A DNA stretch of 64,000 nucleotides from Cladobotryum mycophilum (taxonomy: Eukaryota; Ascomycota; Sordariomycetes; Hypocreales; Hypocreaceae). A model generated the notes under the pieces. That model saw only the letters and a list, made by a program, of their open reading frames with translations, searched no databases and was not told the DNA's origin. Every line of letters begins with the position of its first letter. Positions within the stretch are counted from its first letter, which is position 1. Shown here one piece after another: positions 43,780-54,084 of the stretch. The stretch covers positions 1 through 64,000 of the forward strand of contig CM071593.1 of the NCBI GenBank assembly GCA_036429605.1, in the 5' to 3' direction. A program made the position numbers and the translations under genes.

Positions 43780-43852
43780 AGCCTGAGGAGGGAATCGAAC
43801 TCTCATCTTTAATGTATGAAATTAAGGTTTTAACCGTTAAACTACTTAGGCT
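43780..43852 (-). tRNA. trnM: tRNA-Met (CAT)
   Basis: Anticodon stem TTAAT/ATTAA around TTCATAC; lies 43 bases upstream of nad2. Has a diverged copy at 40.1 kb. Confidence 0.85.
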
Positions 43853-43857
43853 TTTAA

Positions 43858-43932
43858 GGGAGGATACCCTGACTCGAACAGGGAACTTACTGTGCCACAT
43901 ACAGTCGCTCTACCGATTGAACTATATCTTCC
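43858..43932 (-). tRNA. trnH: tRNA-His (GTG)
   Basis: Anticodon stem ACTGT/ACAGT around ATGTGGC; T stem CCCTG/CAGGG. Confidence 0.88.
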
Positions 43933-43980
43933 TTTTACTATTTCGTGTTTCAAACACGAAATAGTAAATACATAAAATTT

Positions 43981-44062
43981 ATGTTGGAGTGATTCAAACA
44001 CTCAATAGTAAATACCAAAAATTTATGACTTACCTATTAGTTACTTGTCCGTATAATAACAT
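43981..44062 (-). pseudogene. Partial trnQ copy
   Basis: The 3' two-thirds repeats trnQ at 44.1 kb almost base for base (anticodon arm TAAATTTTTGGTATTTA); the 5' part does not match. Looks like a displaced tRNA end. Confidence 0.65.
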
Positions 44063-44080
44063 TATATATAGAGACTATTA

Positions 44081-44149
44081 TGCTGGAGTGATTCGAACAC
44101 TCAATAGTAAATACCAAAAATTTATGACTTACCTGATTAGTCAACAGCA
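44081..44149 (-). tRNA. trnQ: tRNA-Gln (TTG)
   Basis: Anticodon stem TAAAT/ATTTA around TTTTGGT; T stem GAGTG/CACTC. Acceptor pairing is imperfect in the middle. Confidence 0.8.
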
Positions 44150-44241
44150 TATTTTATGTTCATGTTAAATTAATAATATTTTTACTATAAAGTAGAATTA
44201 AAATTTTATTCTTATTAGCTTAATAATTAAATATTTATTTT

Positions 44242-44991
44242 TTAATAATATATTTTATTCATACAATATTCTAAGCCCGGGTGACTAACATTTAAGTATC
44301 TGGCTGCAGCACGGACAGATTTAAATGTACTTATGTTATTATTTTCTTTATTAATAACTATAATTCTATTTCCTCTTAATTCTTTAGCTAATCTTAATTT
44401 AGCTAAAGCTTCTGGACTAGGCTTATAGTTTTTTAATTTGGCTATAGTTTCTCCTCCGCAGGCTAGAGGGCGTGAATGTTTACGTCCTAATGTGTGCGCA
44501 AGCTACTGCTATTTTTAATATATTATACTCAGGTTTTAATAAATCCATATAATATTGTTCTCATTTAAATAATTCCTTAATATCACAATATTTTATTATA
44601 TCTAATCTAAAATTCTCATAACCATGCTTCATCAATGCATTATATATAAAACTATTAAATCTTGAGAAATTGTTAGTCATATGGTTATTAGACAAATATC
44701 CATAAAATCTACTTGTTAAATTAATGGAACTACCTACGTAACTTTTATTATCTATCAAATTAACCCGAATCCCTGCGGGATAAGGTAAACACCAGGTTTA
44801 TTATTATTATCTTGAGAAATTTCATGTCTATTTTTATAAGGATTAAGATAACTTACAATAGGTATTGTAGTTTCAATATTATTATTTTGATTGTGATTAT
44901 TATTTGTTGAATAATATCTGTGTTTATTGACATTAATAGCTACTAAGCATTGTTTAATATCAAAGTTTGTTATGTTTAGTGTAAATTTCAT
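44242..44991 (-). pseudogene. GIY-YIG ORF upstream of trnQ, broken by two GC-rich inserts
   Basis: From ATG 44991 the frame reads an N-terminal region (YYSTNNNHNQNNN) to PGVYLI, where a CCCGAATCCCTGCGGGAT hairpin (plus 44764-44781) breaks the GIY-YIG spacing and leads to a stop. The frame resumes at [15 protein letters not shown], continues to EQYYMDLLKPEYNILKIA, and is broken again by GTAGCTTGCGCAC (plus 44494-44506). The tail runs on from LGRKHSR to TAA 44242. Not part of any intron. Confidence 0.7.
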
Positions 44992-45345
44992 GGTTCTTTT
45001 GTGTATATAAATGCCTTTTGTTCACTCGCCACTATCCACGCAGTCCTTCAGGGCTTTGCGTTTAAATATCCTTACCTATGTAGACATAGGACCATGTATC
45101 CTACATAAGAATAACTATCACGTTACGTATTTAATAATAGTCATATTTTTAACGTGACAGGTCACTTTACTAACTCGCAAAACAGTTACCTATGTTTACT
45201 TTACTTACTCCCCAAGCTACAATGAGGTTCACCCAGTTTTCATCGCATCTCCATATGCACTTTTTTTGTTTGTTATGTAAAGCCGCTTGCTTAACAAACC
45301 TAATAGGTTAAGTATCTTGCTTATTACTACATCCTCCAACATATA
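44992..45345 (-). other. Leader region of the trnQ-associated GIY-YIG element
   Basis: No gene recognised. Less AT-rich than the surroundings. On the minus strand it contains AAGGACTGC and GAGTGAACAAAAGGCAT shortly before the ORF start; the same two strings stand before the other tRNA-associated GIY-YIG ORF (46504). Confidence 0.5.
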
Positions 45346-45349
45346 TTTA

Positions 45350-45429
45350 AGGTAAACCCGACTTGAACGGGTAAGATATTACTATCCAATAGACCTAAAC
45401 TATTTATGTCTGCCAATTCCATCATTACC
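45350..45429 (-). tRNA. trnL: tRNA-Leu (TAG)
   Basis: Long variable arm; anticodon stem AATAG/CTATT around TTTAGGT; T stem ACCCG/CGGGT. Confidence 0.87.
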
Positions 45430-45521
45430 CTTCATATCAACATAAAATCTAAATATAATATAGTATAGCTATATAGTTATACTGAAATAATAGCAATAAT
45501 AAATATCTCTATTTTCTATAG

Positions 45522-45594
45522 TAGGACTTGTAGGATTCGAACCTACATTTTAATGATTAAAAGTCATACGCATTCACCATTATACTAAAGCCCC
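45522..45594 (-). tRNA. trnK: tRNA-Lys (TTT)
   Basis: Anticodon stem TATGA/TCATT around CTTTTAA; T arm GTAGGTTCGAATCCTAC. Confidence 0.88.
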
Positions 45595-45595
45595 T

Positions 45596-45665
45596 GCCCG
45601 TGGTAAGACTTGAACTTACAACTTAGTCGTTCAAATCTCTTAATTAGATATACTATAATTATTTA
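45596..45665 (-). pseudogene. trnF 3' fragment
   Basis: Repeats the T arm and 3' acceptor strand of trnF (GTAAGTTCAAGTCTTACC then CACGGGC); upstream sequence does not match. With the 5' fragment at 46.7 kb it brackets a GIY-YIG ORF and an intact trnF. Confidence 0.6.
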
Positions 45666-45692
45666 GACCACTTTTTATTTAAATATTTTTTA

Positions 45693-45765
45693 TGCCCACG
45701 GTAAGACTTGAACTTACAACAAAAATAGCTTCAATATTTCACTCTACCAATTGAGTTACATGAGC
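45693..45765 (-). tRNA. trnF: tRNA-Phe (GAA)
   Basis: Acceptor GCTCATG/CGTGGGC; anticodon stem AAATA/TATTT around TTGAAGC. The last codons of the neighbouring GIY-YIG ORF (stop at 45731) lie inside this gene. Confidence 0.88.
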
Positions 45766-46504
45766 TTATGTTAGATACTAGGTATCTTTCTTTTATTAAT
45801 TTATTTAATTTTTTATATCTAACTAATGTAGATAATCCTACATTTAAAAATTCGGCGGCTTCTTTATTACCTAAAAATACTGTCTCCTCATTTAATACTG
45901 TGTCTAGAACTTTCACTTGAATAGATCTATTCATTGACATTTTTAACAGGCTTTCAGGAGAATGATTTTTACCATAAAAAGAAGTTTCTTCACCTTTACG
46001 TAATACAGCTATTTCCCTCATCTTTAATTTAGCCTCTTCTGTATGTTTACGTCCCAGAGACTTTAACCCTATACATGATTTGGTAATTTCAGTATGTTTA
46101 GCCCCTTCGTCTCCCTCCGGGAGTAGAGAATAAGCTATTTTTAATATATTATACTCAGGTTCCAATAAATCAATATAATATTGCTCTCTTTCTATTAAGG
46201 TACTTATATCACAATATTCTAGAATATCTATACTAAAATTTCCATAGCCGTATTTTAGTATGGCACTGTAAATAGCACTAGATCCTTCTGCTAGTTTACG
46301 CTGAACAGAATTTGTGGAATAATAAATGCTAAATCTACCTCTAATTGATTTAGCTGAACCTATATAACTTTTATTTGTAATTAAATTATTTCAACGGTAT
46401 ATACCTGATTTATTATTATTATCCTTATAAAGAATAAACTTGTCCCTTTCTGCATTAGAATATGTTTTTATGGGAACTATGTTATTATTCATTGTGTTTT
46501 TCAT
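45731..46504 (-). CDS. Free-standing GIY-YIG homing endonuclease overlapping trnF
   Basis: ATG 46504 to stop 45731, about 257 aa, no break. GIY-YIG pair SGIYRWNNLITNKSYIGSAK, EREQYYIDLLEPEYNILKIA, NUMOD3 repeats (GRKHTEEAKLKMREIA, GKNHSPESLLKMS) and a helix-turn-helix tail. A CTCCCTCCGGGAG palindrome (about 46106-46120) is carried in frame. It is not in an intron; its flanks are a trnF 5' fragment, a whole trnF and a trnF 3' fragment. Confidence 0.82.
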
Positions 46505-46659
46505 TGTTTAAAGTTTAAAAAGTTATGCCCTTGTTCACTCTTTCGAATTTATGAGCCATGGTGTTAAAAACCATTACGAAGCTCTCTTTATAAATTATAG
46601 ATTGCAGTCCTTTGGGTCTTCATTTAATCCTTAATTTGGTATAATAGAGTTATCTGACC

Positions 46660-46745
46660 TTCATTAATTATGGATTTAAATTGAACTATTTTAGTTCACT
46701 ATAAGATCTAACTTCAACGTTCTGCTCGACCAATTGAGCTTCACG
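46660..46745 (-). pseudogene. trnF 5' fragment
   Basis: GCTCGTGAAGCTCAATTGGT and the following bases up to TTGAAGTT parallel the 5' half of trnF; the 3' half is missing. Confidence 0.55.
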
Positions 46746-46753
46746 AGCTTATT

Positions 46754-46825
46754 TGGAGATATCAGGATCCGACCCCGAATTAACGATATGCAAAATCGCA
46801 GTTTTACCAATTAAACTATATCCCC
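46754..46825 (-). tRNA. trnA: tRNA-Ala (TGC)
   Basis: Acceptor GGGGATA/TATCTCC; anticodon stem GCGAT/ATCGT around TTTGCAT. Confidence 0.88.
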
Positions 46826-46836
46826 TTATATATTTA

Positions 46837-46904
46837 CCTAAGGAATGACTCAAACACCCTTGCTTGCGGAGCATGCATGCCGAATGCGTAAAGATTACCT
46901 TAGG
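46837..46904 (-). other. tRNA-like hairpin with a GC-rich insert
   Basis: Ends CCTAAGG/CCTTAGG pair perfectly and a T-arm-like GGGTGTTTGAGTCATTC is present, but the middle is a GC-rich string (GCATGCATGCTCCGCAAGC) and no D arm or convincing anticodon arm forms. All 20 amino acids are served by other tRNAs here, so this is likely a relic. Confidence 0.5.
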
Positions 46905-47022
46905 AAAGTTATATATATTTAGCTGAGACTCTTTCTTCCTTAACAGGGAGATTGCCTCATAATTCTTATACTAATTTCTTAGTTATAATAGTAGCAATTA
47001 CAGTTTCTTCATTTATTTAAAT

Positions 47023-47105
47023 TATCCGAAGAAGGACTTGAACCTTCAAGACCAGAAGTCTACAAAGCTTAAGTTTGTTGTGTTTGCCAATTTCACCATT
47101 CGGAC
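47023..47105 (-). tRNA. trnL: tRNA-Leu (TAA)
   Basis: Long variable arm; anticodon stem ACAAA/TTTGT around CTTAAGC; T stem GAAGG/CCTTC. Confidence 0.87.
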
Positions 47106-47146
47106 TGATCATTGTCTATCTATTCCAACTTTCAGATAATTTAGGG

Positions 47147-47175
47147 CTAAAGTGACTTGAACACTTATCCCAGCA
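47147..47175 (-). pseudogene. trnM 3' fragment
   Basis: AAGTGTTCAAGTCACTTTAG repeats the T arm and 3' strand of the trnM at 47.2 kb. Confidence 0.5.
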
Positions 47176-47221
47176 AACTCGTTGCTTTACCTGTAAACAA
47201 GAAGAAAAGGATCAGATTTTA

Positions 47222-47290
47222 AGGCTGAAGTGACTCGAACACTTGATAGCACTGTTATGAGCAGCGCACTTTACCAACTAAGTTACAGCC
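47222..47290 (-). tRNA. trnM: tRNA-Met (CAT), second
   Basis: Anticodon arm GCGCTGCTCATAACAGTGC, loop CTCATAA; T arm AAGTGTTCGAGTCACTT. Fungal mitochondria commonly carry initiator and elongator forms; I cannot assign which this is. Confidence 0.83.
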
Positions 47291-47424
47291 TCTTTATTTA
47301 TATTTAGAATATATAAATAAGATATTAAATTAAGTTAAGATTTCCTGCTGATGCAAAAAATTCGTGCAAAACAAGCAATCGTTTTTTGTTTTCTTTACTA
47401 TCATGTCTATCATTTTAATGATTT

Positions 47425-47468
47425 TTACTGTTATGAGCAGCATGCTTTACCGATTAAGCTATAACCCT
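47425..47468 (-). pseudogene. trnM 5' fragment
   Basis: GCTTAATCGGTAAAGCATGC followed by TGCTCATAACAGT parallels the D and anticodon arms of the trnM at 47.2 kb; the 3' half is absent. Confidence 0.55.
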
Positions 47469-47618
47469 TTGTACAAAACAATAGTTACACTATTTATGTA
47501 ACGGTGTTTTTATGCGAAGCACCCTTCTTAAAAGATCTTTAATGAACTATCTATATATGATTGTTAAATCATATAATAACACAAATATTTATTTAATATA
47601 TTTTTATTAAATTAAACA

Positions 47619-47687
47619 CGCGGATACAGGACTTGCACCTATATCTTTCGGGCATGAGCCGAATATGTTTCTATTACACTAACCCGC
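47619..47687 (-). tRNA. trnM: tRNA-Met (CAT), third
   Basis: Anticodon stem TTCGG/CCGAA around CTCATGC; T arm AGGTGCAAGTCCTGT. Could be the initiator. Confidence 0.82.
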
Positions 47688-47688
47688 T

Positions 47689-47761
47689 TAGACTAGGCAG
47701 GATTCGAACCTGCGATGGTAGCATTGAAAGAGCTATGTCGTAACCACTTGACTACTAATCC
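47689..47761 (-). tRNA. trnE: tRNA-Glu (TTC)
   Basis: Anticodon stem TAGCT/TGCTA around CTTTCAA; T arm GCAGGTTCGAATCCTGC. Confidence 0.86.
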
Positions 47762-47868
47762 TAATTAGCTCACTGCAAGTATCGCACTACAAGTGAGAGC
47801 TAATATTAATTCGCGTAAATACGGTATTCTAATTTTATTCTACAAATTTAAGATAAACTAATTTACCA

Positions 47869-49345
47869 TTAAATAAAAAACGAGTATTTTTTTGTAGTCT
47901 GAGGAAGTTCACCTAAAAATTTGGCACTTTCAGCTATAGAAGTAAATGTATGCATAATATCTTCACTAGTTGCATCTAATAATTGAACCATTTTGGAAGT
48001 AGGTGAACCTTTAAATCTATTTAAAGATTTTAGAAAAATTCTACCGTCCTTAATTTCGTAATTTGAAGGTTCACTTAATAGTTTAGCAATATCCACTTGA
48101 ATAAGATCTCTATCAACTTTTGGTACCTTTGAAGTAGATAAACGATTGTTGTTCATTTGACTTAAAATACGCTTTATTAAAGCTTCACCCTCTTGAAGGT
48201 AATTAAGCCCTTTTTTATAAAGAGAAAATATAGCCTTTCAATCATCATAATCTAAAAACTTCTTACTCTGTCATGTAAGAGAATCAAAGAAAGGTATTAA
48301 AACAAATTCTATATAACTCCTACTTGCTTGCGAAGCCTGCACGAACAATTAAATTTAAAATTCCTCTAGAATCAGAATTAATCTTAACTCAGCTCTCGTT
48401 ATCTGTCGCACTGTTCAGCTGCTCTAATGGAACTAAGTTATACAAGAATTATCGGATCGCCAACATTAAAGTTTCATTTCCCTTTTGACTAATACTAAAG
48501 ACTAGGCTTTTATTTGAGGCACTAAAATAAAATGAACCCTCACCTTCGACAAACCCAAGCAATCAATAATTGCTAATATTACAGTGATTTGATGGCATAG
48601 TAAAATCTGTTCTTTGTTTGTTCATACTCTCTTTAAGAGATTTTATCTCAGGTTTTAACTCTTTACGAGCTTCTTGGCTATTATTTTCTACAAAAAGCAG
48701 GAAAGCTCGTTCAAAAGCTATGAAATTAAGATGTTTGGTTGTGTTTAAATTGAATTTGTTAAAAATTGCCAAAATAATTTCAATTTCACGTTGTGCACTA
48801 ACCTCGTAAGCAACTTCTGATCTTTTGGTATTAACCCTGACATTTCCTATATGCAAAGTATTTTTAATAAATTCTAAACAGGCTAAATCATCGAGATGTA
48901 AAGTAATTCTAAAAATAAATTTGAAATTATGATCCTTTGTTAGCCGGACATCATTTTGTATAATAAAACATCCCTCTGCATCAGTAAAGCCTCTAAATCA
49001 TTCAAGAAAATTTCGAGATAAAATTCGTTGTTGTCTTTTTGATGACACAGCAGACCCTTTAACAATTACAAATTAAGGATCTAGATGATTTTCAATTAGT
49101 CCTGCTAACTTAGAGGATTTAGATTCCATATTATTATATAAATCAATATTTTCAAATTTTCTTTTTTGATTAGTAGTTGTGTAAACATTGTTTATATTTA
49201 ATGGAGCTTTGTTTACAGGTATAAATTTAATAGTTTGTGTCTTAAAATTTGGAATTGTACTAAACAATAACCCTCCATGTAGACCTAACGCTTTAGTTAC
49301 TACAGTTAAAGAGGAAAAATCATTTAAAATACAATAAAATAGCCC
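47869..49345 (-). pseudogene. nad2 5' fragment fused to a LAGLIDADG ORF, degenerate
   Basis: The frame starts with a nad2 piece (49264-49345, YCILNDFSSLTVVTK to HGGLLLF), leaving Nad2 at the same residue as the fragment at 40 kb. It runs into a LAGLIDADG protein with an early stop (near 49075), motif 1 [14 protein letters not shown], an intact block to motif 2 WLLGFVEGEGSFYF, then stops and a GC-rich insert (plus 48323-48343). The C-terminal part ends at 47869. Several independent breaks; dead. Confidence 0.7.
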
Positions 49346-49413
49346 AGTGGGAGATTCGCACTCCCGTCAATTGGTTACAAAACAATTGCATTAACTAACT
49401 ATGCTAACCGAGC
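49341..49413 (-). tRNA. trnT: tRNA-Thr (TGT)
   Basis: Acceptor GCTCGGT/ACTGGGC; anticodon loop TTTGTAA on an imperfect stem ATTGT/CCAAT; T arm GGGAGTGCGAATCTCCC. Confidence 0.8.
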
Positions 49414-49499
49414 TTTAGTTCAAAATAAGACTGAAGTTGGTTATATAAACCAGATCTATTCACTCTTTTATGGACTAATAGTTTACTTATTTTTTTAAA

Positions 49500-49562
49500 C
49501 TAGAAGATTATGCCCTTCAATTGATTACAAAACAATTGCATTACTTTTATGCTAAGCGAGCG
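49500..49562 (-). pseudogene. trnT 5' fragment
   Basis: GCTTAGCATAAAAGTAATGC and the following anticodon arm (CAATTGTTTTGTAATCAATTG) repeat the 5' part of trnT. Confidence 0.55.
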
Positions 49563-50136
49563 AATATCGATATATTTATAAATAGTTATTTATTAAATTA
49601 GTACTTTATTCTTGAAAATCTCTAGATTCTTACGGATAAAGCCTATAATTATTTCGTAATAGTCTATTACGCATATTTAAGAAATATCTTAAGATAAGCT
49701 TCGTGCCTATATGCTTTCAGCACTTATCCTTAACTAACTTAGCGTTCCTGCCGTGCTTATGCTATATATTTATCTTAGTGAAAGAAACATCCCTATGTAT
49801 AAAAATACAGACATATATATAAAATTACATATATATTTAATATTTGGGCACATAAACAACAGGTAAACCATAGATTAGTAACCATCGTTTAACCTTTTTA
49901 CAGTTAAACTCTTCTTGTTCCTTTCGTACAAAAGTTTGTTCTTATTTTATTCTAATTTCCCCTAGAAGATAGAAACCATACTGTCTCACGACGTATTTAA
50001 CCCAGCTCATGTAACTTTTTAATCGACGAACAGTCGCACCCTACATAGTTCCTGCATCCATGAGGATAAGTTAAGCCGACATCGAGGTGCCAAACCGCGC
50101 ACTCATTTTGTACACTCTTGCGCAAATTAGCCTGTT

Positions 50137-51827
50137 CTATATGTTATCATATTTTACTATTTCCATTTCTTTCAAAATGGTTCAGACTATGTCTTCATTT
50201 TTATTTTACACATATTTTAGATTTTCCTTAATATTTATTTACCGCTTATTCAACCTTTAACTGCAAAAGCACCTATACGACGCTTTGATCTAGATAATGA
50301 ATAAGTTACATTAGATTTAGAGTTTCCTCTAAATAATACTGAACTTAAACGTTTGAAAGAAGAATCTACATTTTTCAATCCACCTTTTCATTTTAATGAA
50401 TAAATAGATCTATCCGCTCTATAACGTTTAGTCAATCTACCTTTAACTTCTAATCTTATACCTCCCATATTTTTATAACCTATAGAATTGTATATTAGAT
50501 TATGAATTTTTTTATTATTATCTTTATTATTTGCTTTACCGTTATTATGGATTTCATTTAATAATTTATCTAAATTATTATTATTTAAATTAGAGATTAT
50601 ATTTAAATCTTTATATTTATCTAAGAATAAATCAATATTTTTTTGTCCTTTTACTAAAGTTCTTTCTTTTATTGTATTTATTTTAGGTAAATATGCTCTA
50701 TTTAATATACTAAACATACTTTTTATATAATTCATTTTATTTTTCTTAATTTTAATGCTAAAGCATTAGTAAAAAGATCTGTATTATAGGCAATAGATTT
50801 TAAGTTTATTATATTATATTCTATTTTCTTTCCTATTATTTTGTTTAAAATATTACTTAATATAGGTAAAAGTGTTAATTTATTAAATTTATATTGATTA
50901 AGAGAATACATTAGGTCATACTTTCTTAATAATTTTAAATGTGTTCTTCAATATTTACTAATAATTACACTTCAAATTTTTCTTAAATAAAGATGTTTTA
51001 ATTTTATAAATTTATTTAAATATTCTAATTTATATCTTAAAAATCTTTTTTTAGTTATTTTATCTGATATAAAAACATATTCATCTTTATGTCTATTTAA
51101 TATATCATATATTTTAGATATATTATTTTTATATAATAAGAAATAACGTTTTATTAAGTTTTGACTTATTTTTTTATTTATTTTTAAATATTTTCTTTTT
51201 AAAACTTTTTTCTCTATTTACTGTAAATAAAGTAATAATCGCTTTATTATTTGTATGTTTAATTTCCGCATTACTTACATATATTCTTCTTAAGAATGTA
51301 CGTCTTCTTCTAAGTAATATAAATTTCTTAGATCCTACATATTTATGATCTTTAAAATATAAATTAAAATAACTTTGAATTATTTTATTAATATTTAAAT
51401 CATTAATAGGTATATTTTTTAACATATTCTTGTTATAACAATAAATAATATTTTTCCATTCTTTAGAAAAAGCAGGTAAATATTTTGTTTTTCCTATGTC
51501 TCCTACTTTTTTCTTAAAGCAATTGTTTTAGGATTATTTTTTAAATTGTTATTAAATATTTTCATATTAAGATTCTTTTTCATTATAATTTTATTATAAT
51601 TAATTTATTTTATTTTTTTCTTTAAAATATGCTTAATAAAAATGTTGGGTGGTATTAAAGGATTATTGTTTACTGCATAGCACTCACCTTATAGTCGTTG
51701 AACGTTTTTATCTTATAGTATATGCTAAGATAAACTTCGCTTCAAGTTTACTATTATTAGTAATTCTTGAAATTTACCCAATATGTATTAATAATTTTAT
51801 TTTTAAATAAAATATTAAAGGACAAAC
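50137..51827 (-). mobile_element. rnl intron 3, group I (insertion at E. coli 2449), carrying rps3
   Basis: Lies between CTAGGGAT and AACAGG. Core P-Q-R at 51660-51790 (AACTTGAAGCGAAG, GTTCAACGACTATAAGG) and S at 50170-50190 (AAGACATAGTC), with the rps3 reading frame between them. This is the classic rps3-bearing intron of filamentous ascomycetes. Confidence 0.9.
50235..51583 (-). CDS. rps3: rps3, ribosomal protein S3, reading frame broken at A tracts
   Basis: Small-subunit protein encoded in the rnl intron. The N-terminal block VGDIGKTKYLPAFSKEW and the C-terminal block MGGIRLEVKGRLTKRYRADR...KGGLKNVDSS...GAFAVKGWISGK are diagnostic. As written, the frame breaks at three places: A6 at plus 51507-51512 (AGA AAA AAG, step back one base to GTA GGA GAC), an A6 near 51209-51214 where the frame must shift to reach VLKRKYLKINKK, and an A5 near 50741-50745. 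Because the gene is expected to be essential, either the sequence is short of bases in these runs or the frame is recovered during expression. Confidence 0.83.
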
Positions 51828-53013
51828 ATCCCTAGCGTAGCTTTTCCAATAATCCAAGATCTTTCCTTGTTGCATCTTGTGATCCTATGCCCTGCTTACG
51901 CAACTGTAAGATTTGTCGATAATCAAACAGTAAGGCAAGATTTAGCCGTTGAGCTTTTTAGATATTAAACACATAACCATTATAAATAATAGCTAGAAAA
52001 TATTAGAAATTTCATAATATTTTCAATTATCTCTAATTTCTATATAGTGAAAATCTTACCTAATCTTAAATATATATACATTAAATGCAAATATAAATAA
52101 TTGTATATGATTAAAAATAGTTAAACTACTCAAAATAACAAACAAAATAATTATAAATTTTTAGACACTCCTGTTTACTCTTTACAGGGTCTGTGCCCCA
52201 CATAAACTGTCCCCTAGCGATAGTTCCTTACCAAAGGGTACTTATTTATTTTTAAATAAATAAGTTGAATTAGGTTGATTTACTAAAATGAGCTATATAA
52301 TAATTTAAAGAATATAATTAATAAATTTAATTAAATTAATAATTAAATTAACTCCGTAAAGTCACATTAATAATAAACTACTCATAATCCTAAACCAATT
52401 CATTCATATGAAAAAAGAATAAAGGTTTCTCATTGTCATATTTGTCAATTACCTTATATTCTGAAAATCGTTTATCATACTCTATAATTAGTGACAGTAA
52501 AGCTGCATAGGGTCTTCTCGTCTAACTAGAGGTAAACTGTATCTGCACAGCTATTCCAATTTCACTGAGTCAATCATAGAGACAGCTGTTGTATCGTTAC
52601 ACCATTCATGCAAGACCGCATTTAACGGCCAAGGCATTTCGCTACCTTAGGACCCTCACGTTAAGGCCGCCTTTAACCGGGGTTTCCGTCTACATCAAAT
52701 ATTAGTATATTCAATTATATCTGTTAACCAGCCGGCACCGGGCAGATATCACACTTTATACTTAGATTTTTTATCTTTCAGCAAAGTGCTGTGTTTTAAT
52801 TAAACAGTCGTACAACATTATTTCATGCTTCTTCCTCTTTACTTGATATTAACCAAGAATAATGAGCCCTCCTTATTCCGAAGTTACGGTAGTCAATTTG
52901 CCGAGTTCCTTTCGCTCCACAAATTTTATCCTTAGTATATTAAGGACTAGGCTAATGTGGTTTCCTAAATTTGGATATTTTAATAACGGTTGTAATTTAT
53001 TACTAATTTTATA

Positions 53014-54084
53014 TTAATAACGGTTAGAATTCATTCTTGATTTAATAGAACGAATTTGTTCTAAACCATCTTTATTAAGATGAGCTTTAGATTTCATTAA
53101 TTCTGCTACTTTTACAAAATCGTTAAAGTCGTCTCTTTTGGCTCCCTCTAAAGGGTGGACTTGGAAAAACGGTATAACATATTTTGTAATATCAACTAGT
53201 CCTGTGATCATAAAATCCAAGACTTTTACAGTAGGAGATTGTTTGTAAACTTTTCCAACTGTGTATATATTTGTAAAGCTTTCCAATAAAGCAAGATTTC
53301 TTTTATCTTGTGTAATTTTAAATACTAATTTTACTCCTTCACCTAATACAGTATCTTTTCTTTTGTATATGTTTATAAAAAACATTCCTTCACCTTCTAC
53401 ATAACCCACTACCCAGTAAGGATCATAGATTGTAAAATCATCTCTTACAGGTCTTTTAATTGGATTAATTACGGGAAATAAAGATAAAATAGATAAAGGC
53501 GTAGTACCAAAATTCATAGAAGCTTTAATATTAACAATTTTAGTTAATCCTTGCATAGTTAAATGTTCTTGATTAATCATTAACTCTACAACTTGTTTAA
53601 ACAACTGAAGATCTCCTCATTTATCTGTAATTAAAGGATAAGTTTCTAAATGGTTTAAAATAATTTGTAGGTCTTTAATAGAAGAAACTGTATAAACTAC
53701 TGCACCGTCACTACGTATAGTAACTCCCCCTACCTCAAAAAAATCTCTTATTTTTTCTAGAAGAACTTTGTCTTTTTTATGAAGAGAGATTTGGAAAATT
53801 GCTCTTACATATGCACCTATTTTCGAAGTTGAACTTTTTATGATAGAGACATGAAAGCACCCTTCTGCATCAATAAATCCTGATACGTAATTAGGATTAA
53901 GTTTGTTATTATTTAATGAAGAAAAATATCTTGCATTATGTAATAGTAAATTACTATTAATTAATTTATAATTTTGTAAAATTTTTAACATTGTTTTTTG
54001 TATATATTTAGAAAATTTTGCTGTAAGCGTAATTTCTTTCGCTAAAAAATCCAGCAAACCAGGTTCTTTCGTTTGGTCTAACAA
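53014..54084 (-). CDS. rnl i2 LAGLIDADG homing endonuclease
   Basis: Open, with TGA as Trp, for about 356 codons to TAA 53014. Motif 1 is YVSGFIDAEGCFHV and motif 2 WVVGYVEGEGMFFI. Start uncertain: 54084 is a TTG, the first good ATG is near 53992 (MLKILQNYKLINSN). Intact, unlike many neighbours. Confidence 0.8.

Noticed and set aside
43981..44149. Two functional tRNA-Gln genes
   Set aside because: Only the copy at 44081-44149 has a plausible 5' half; the other matches only at its 3' part.
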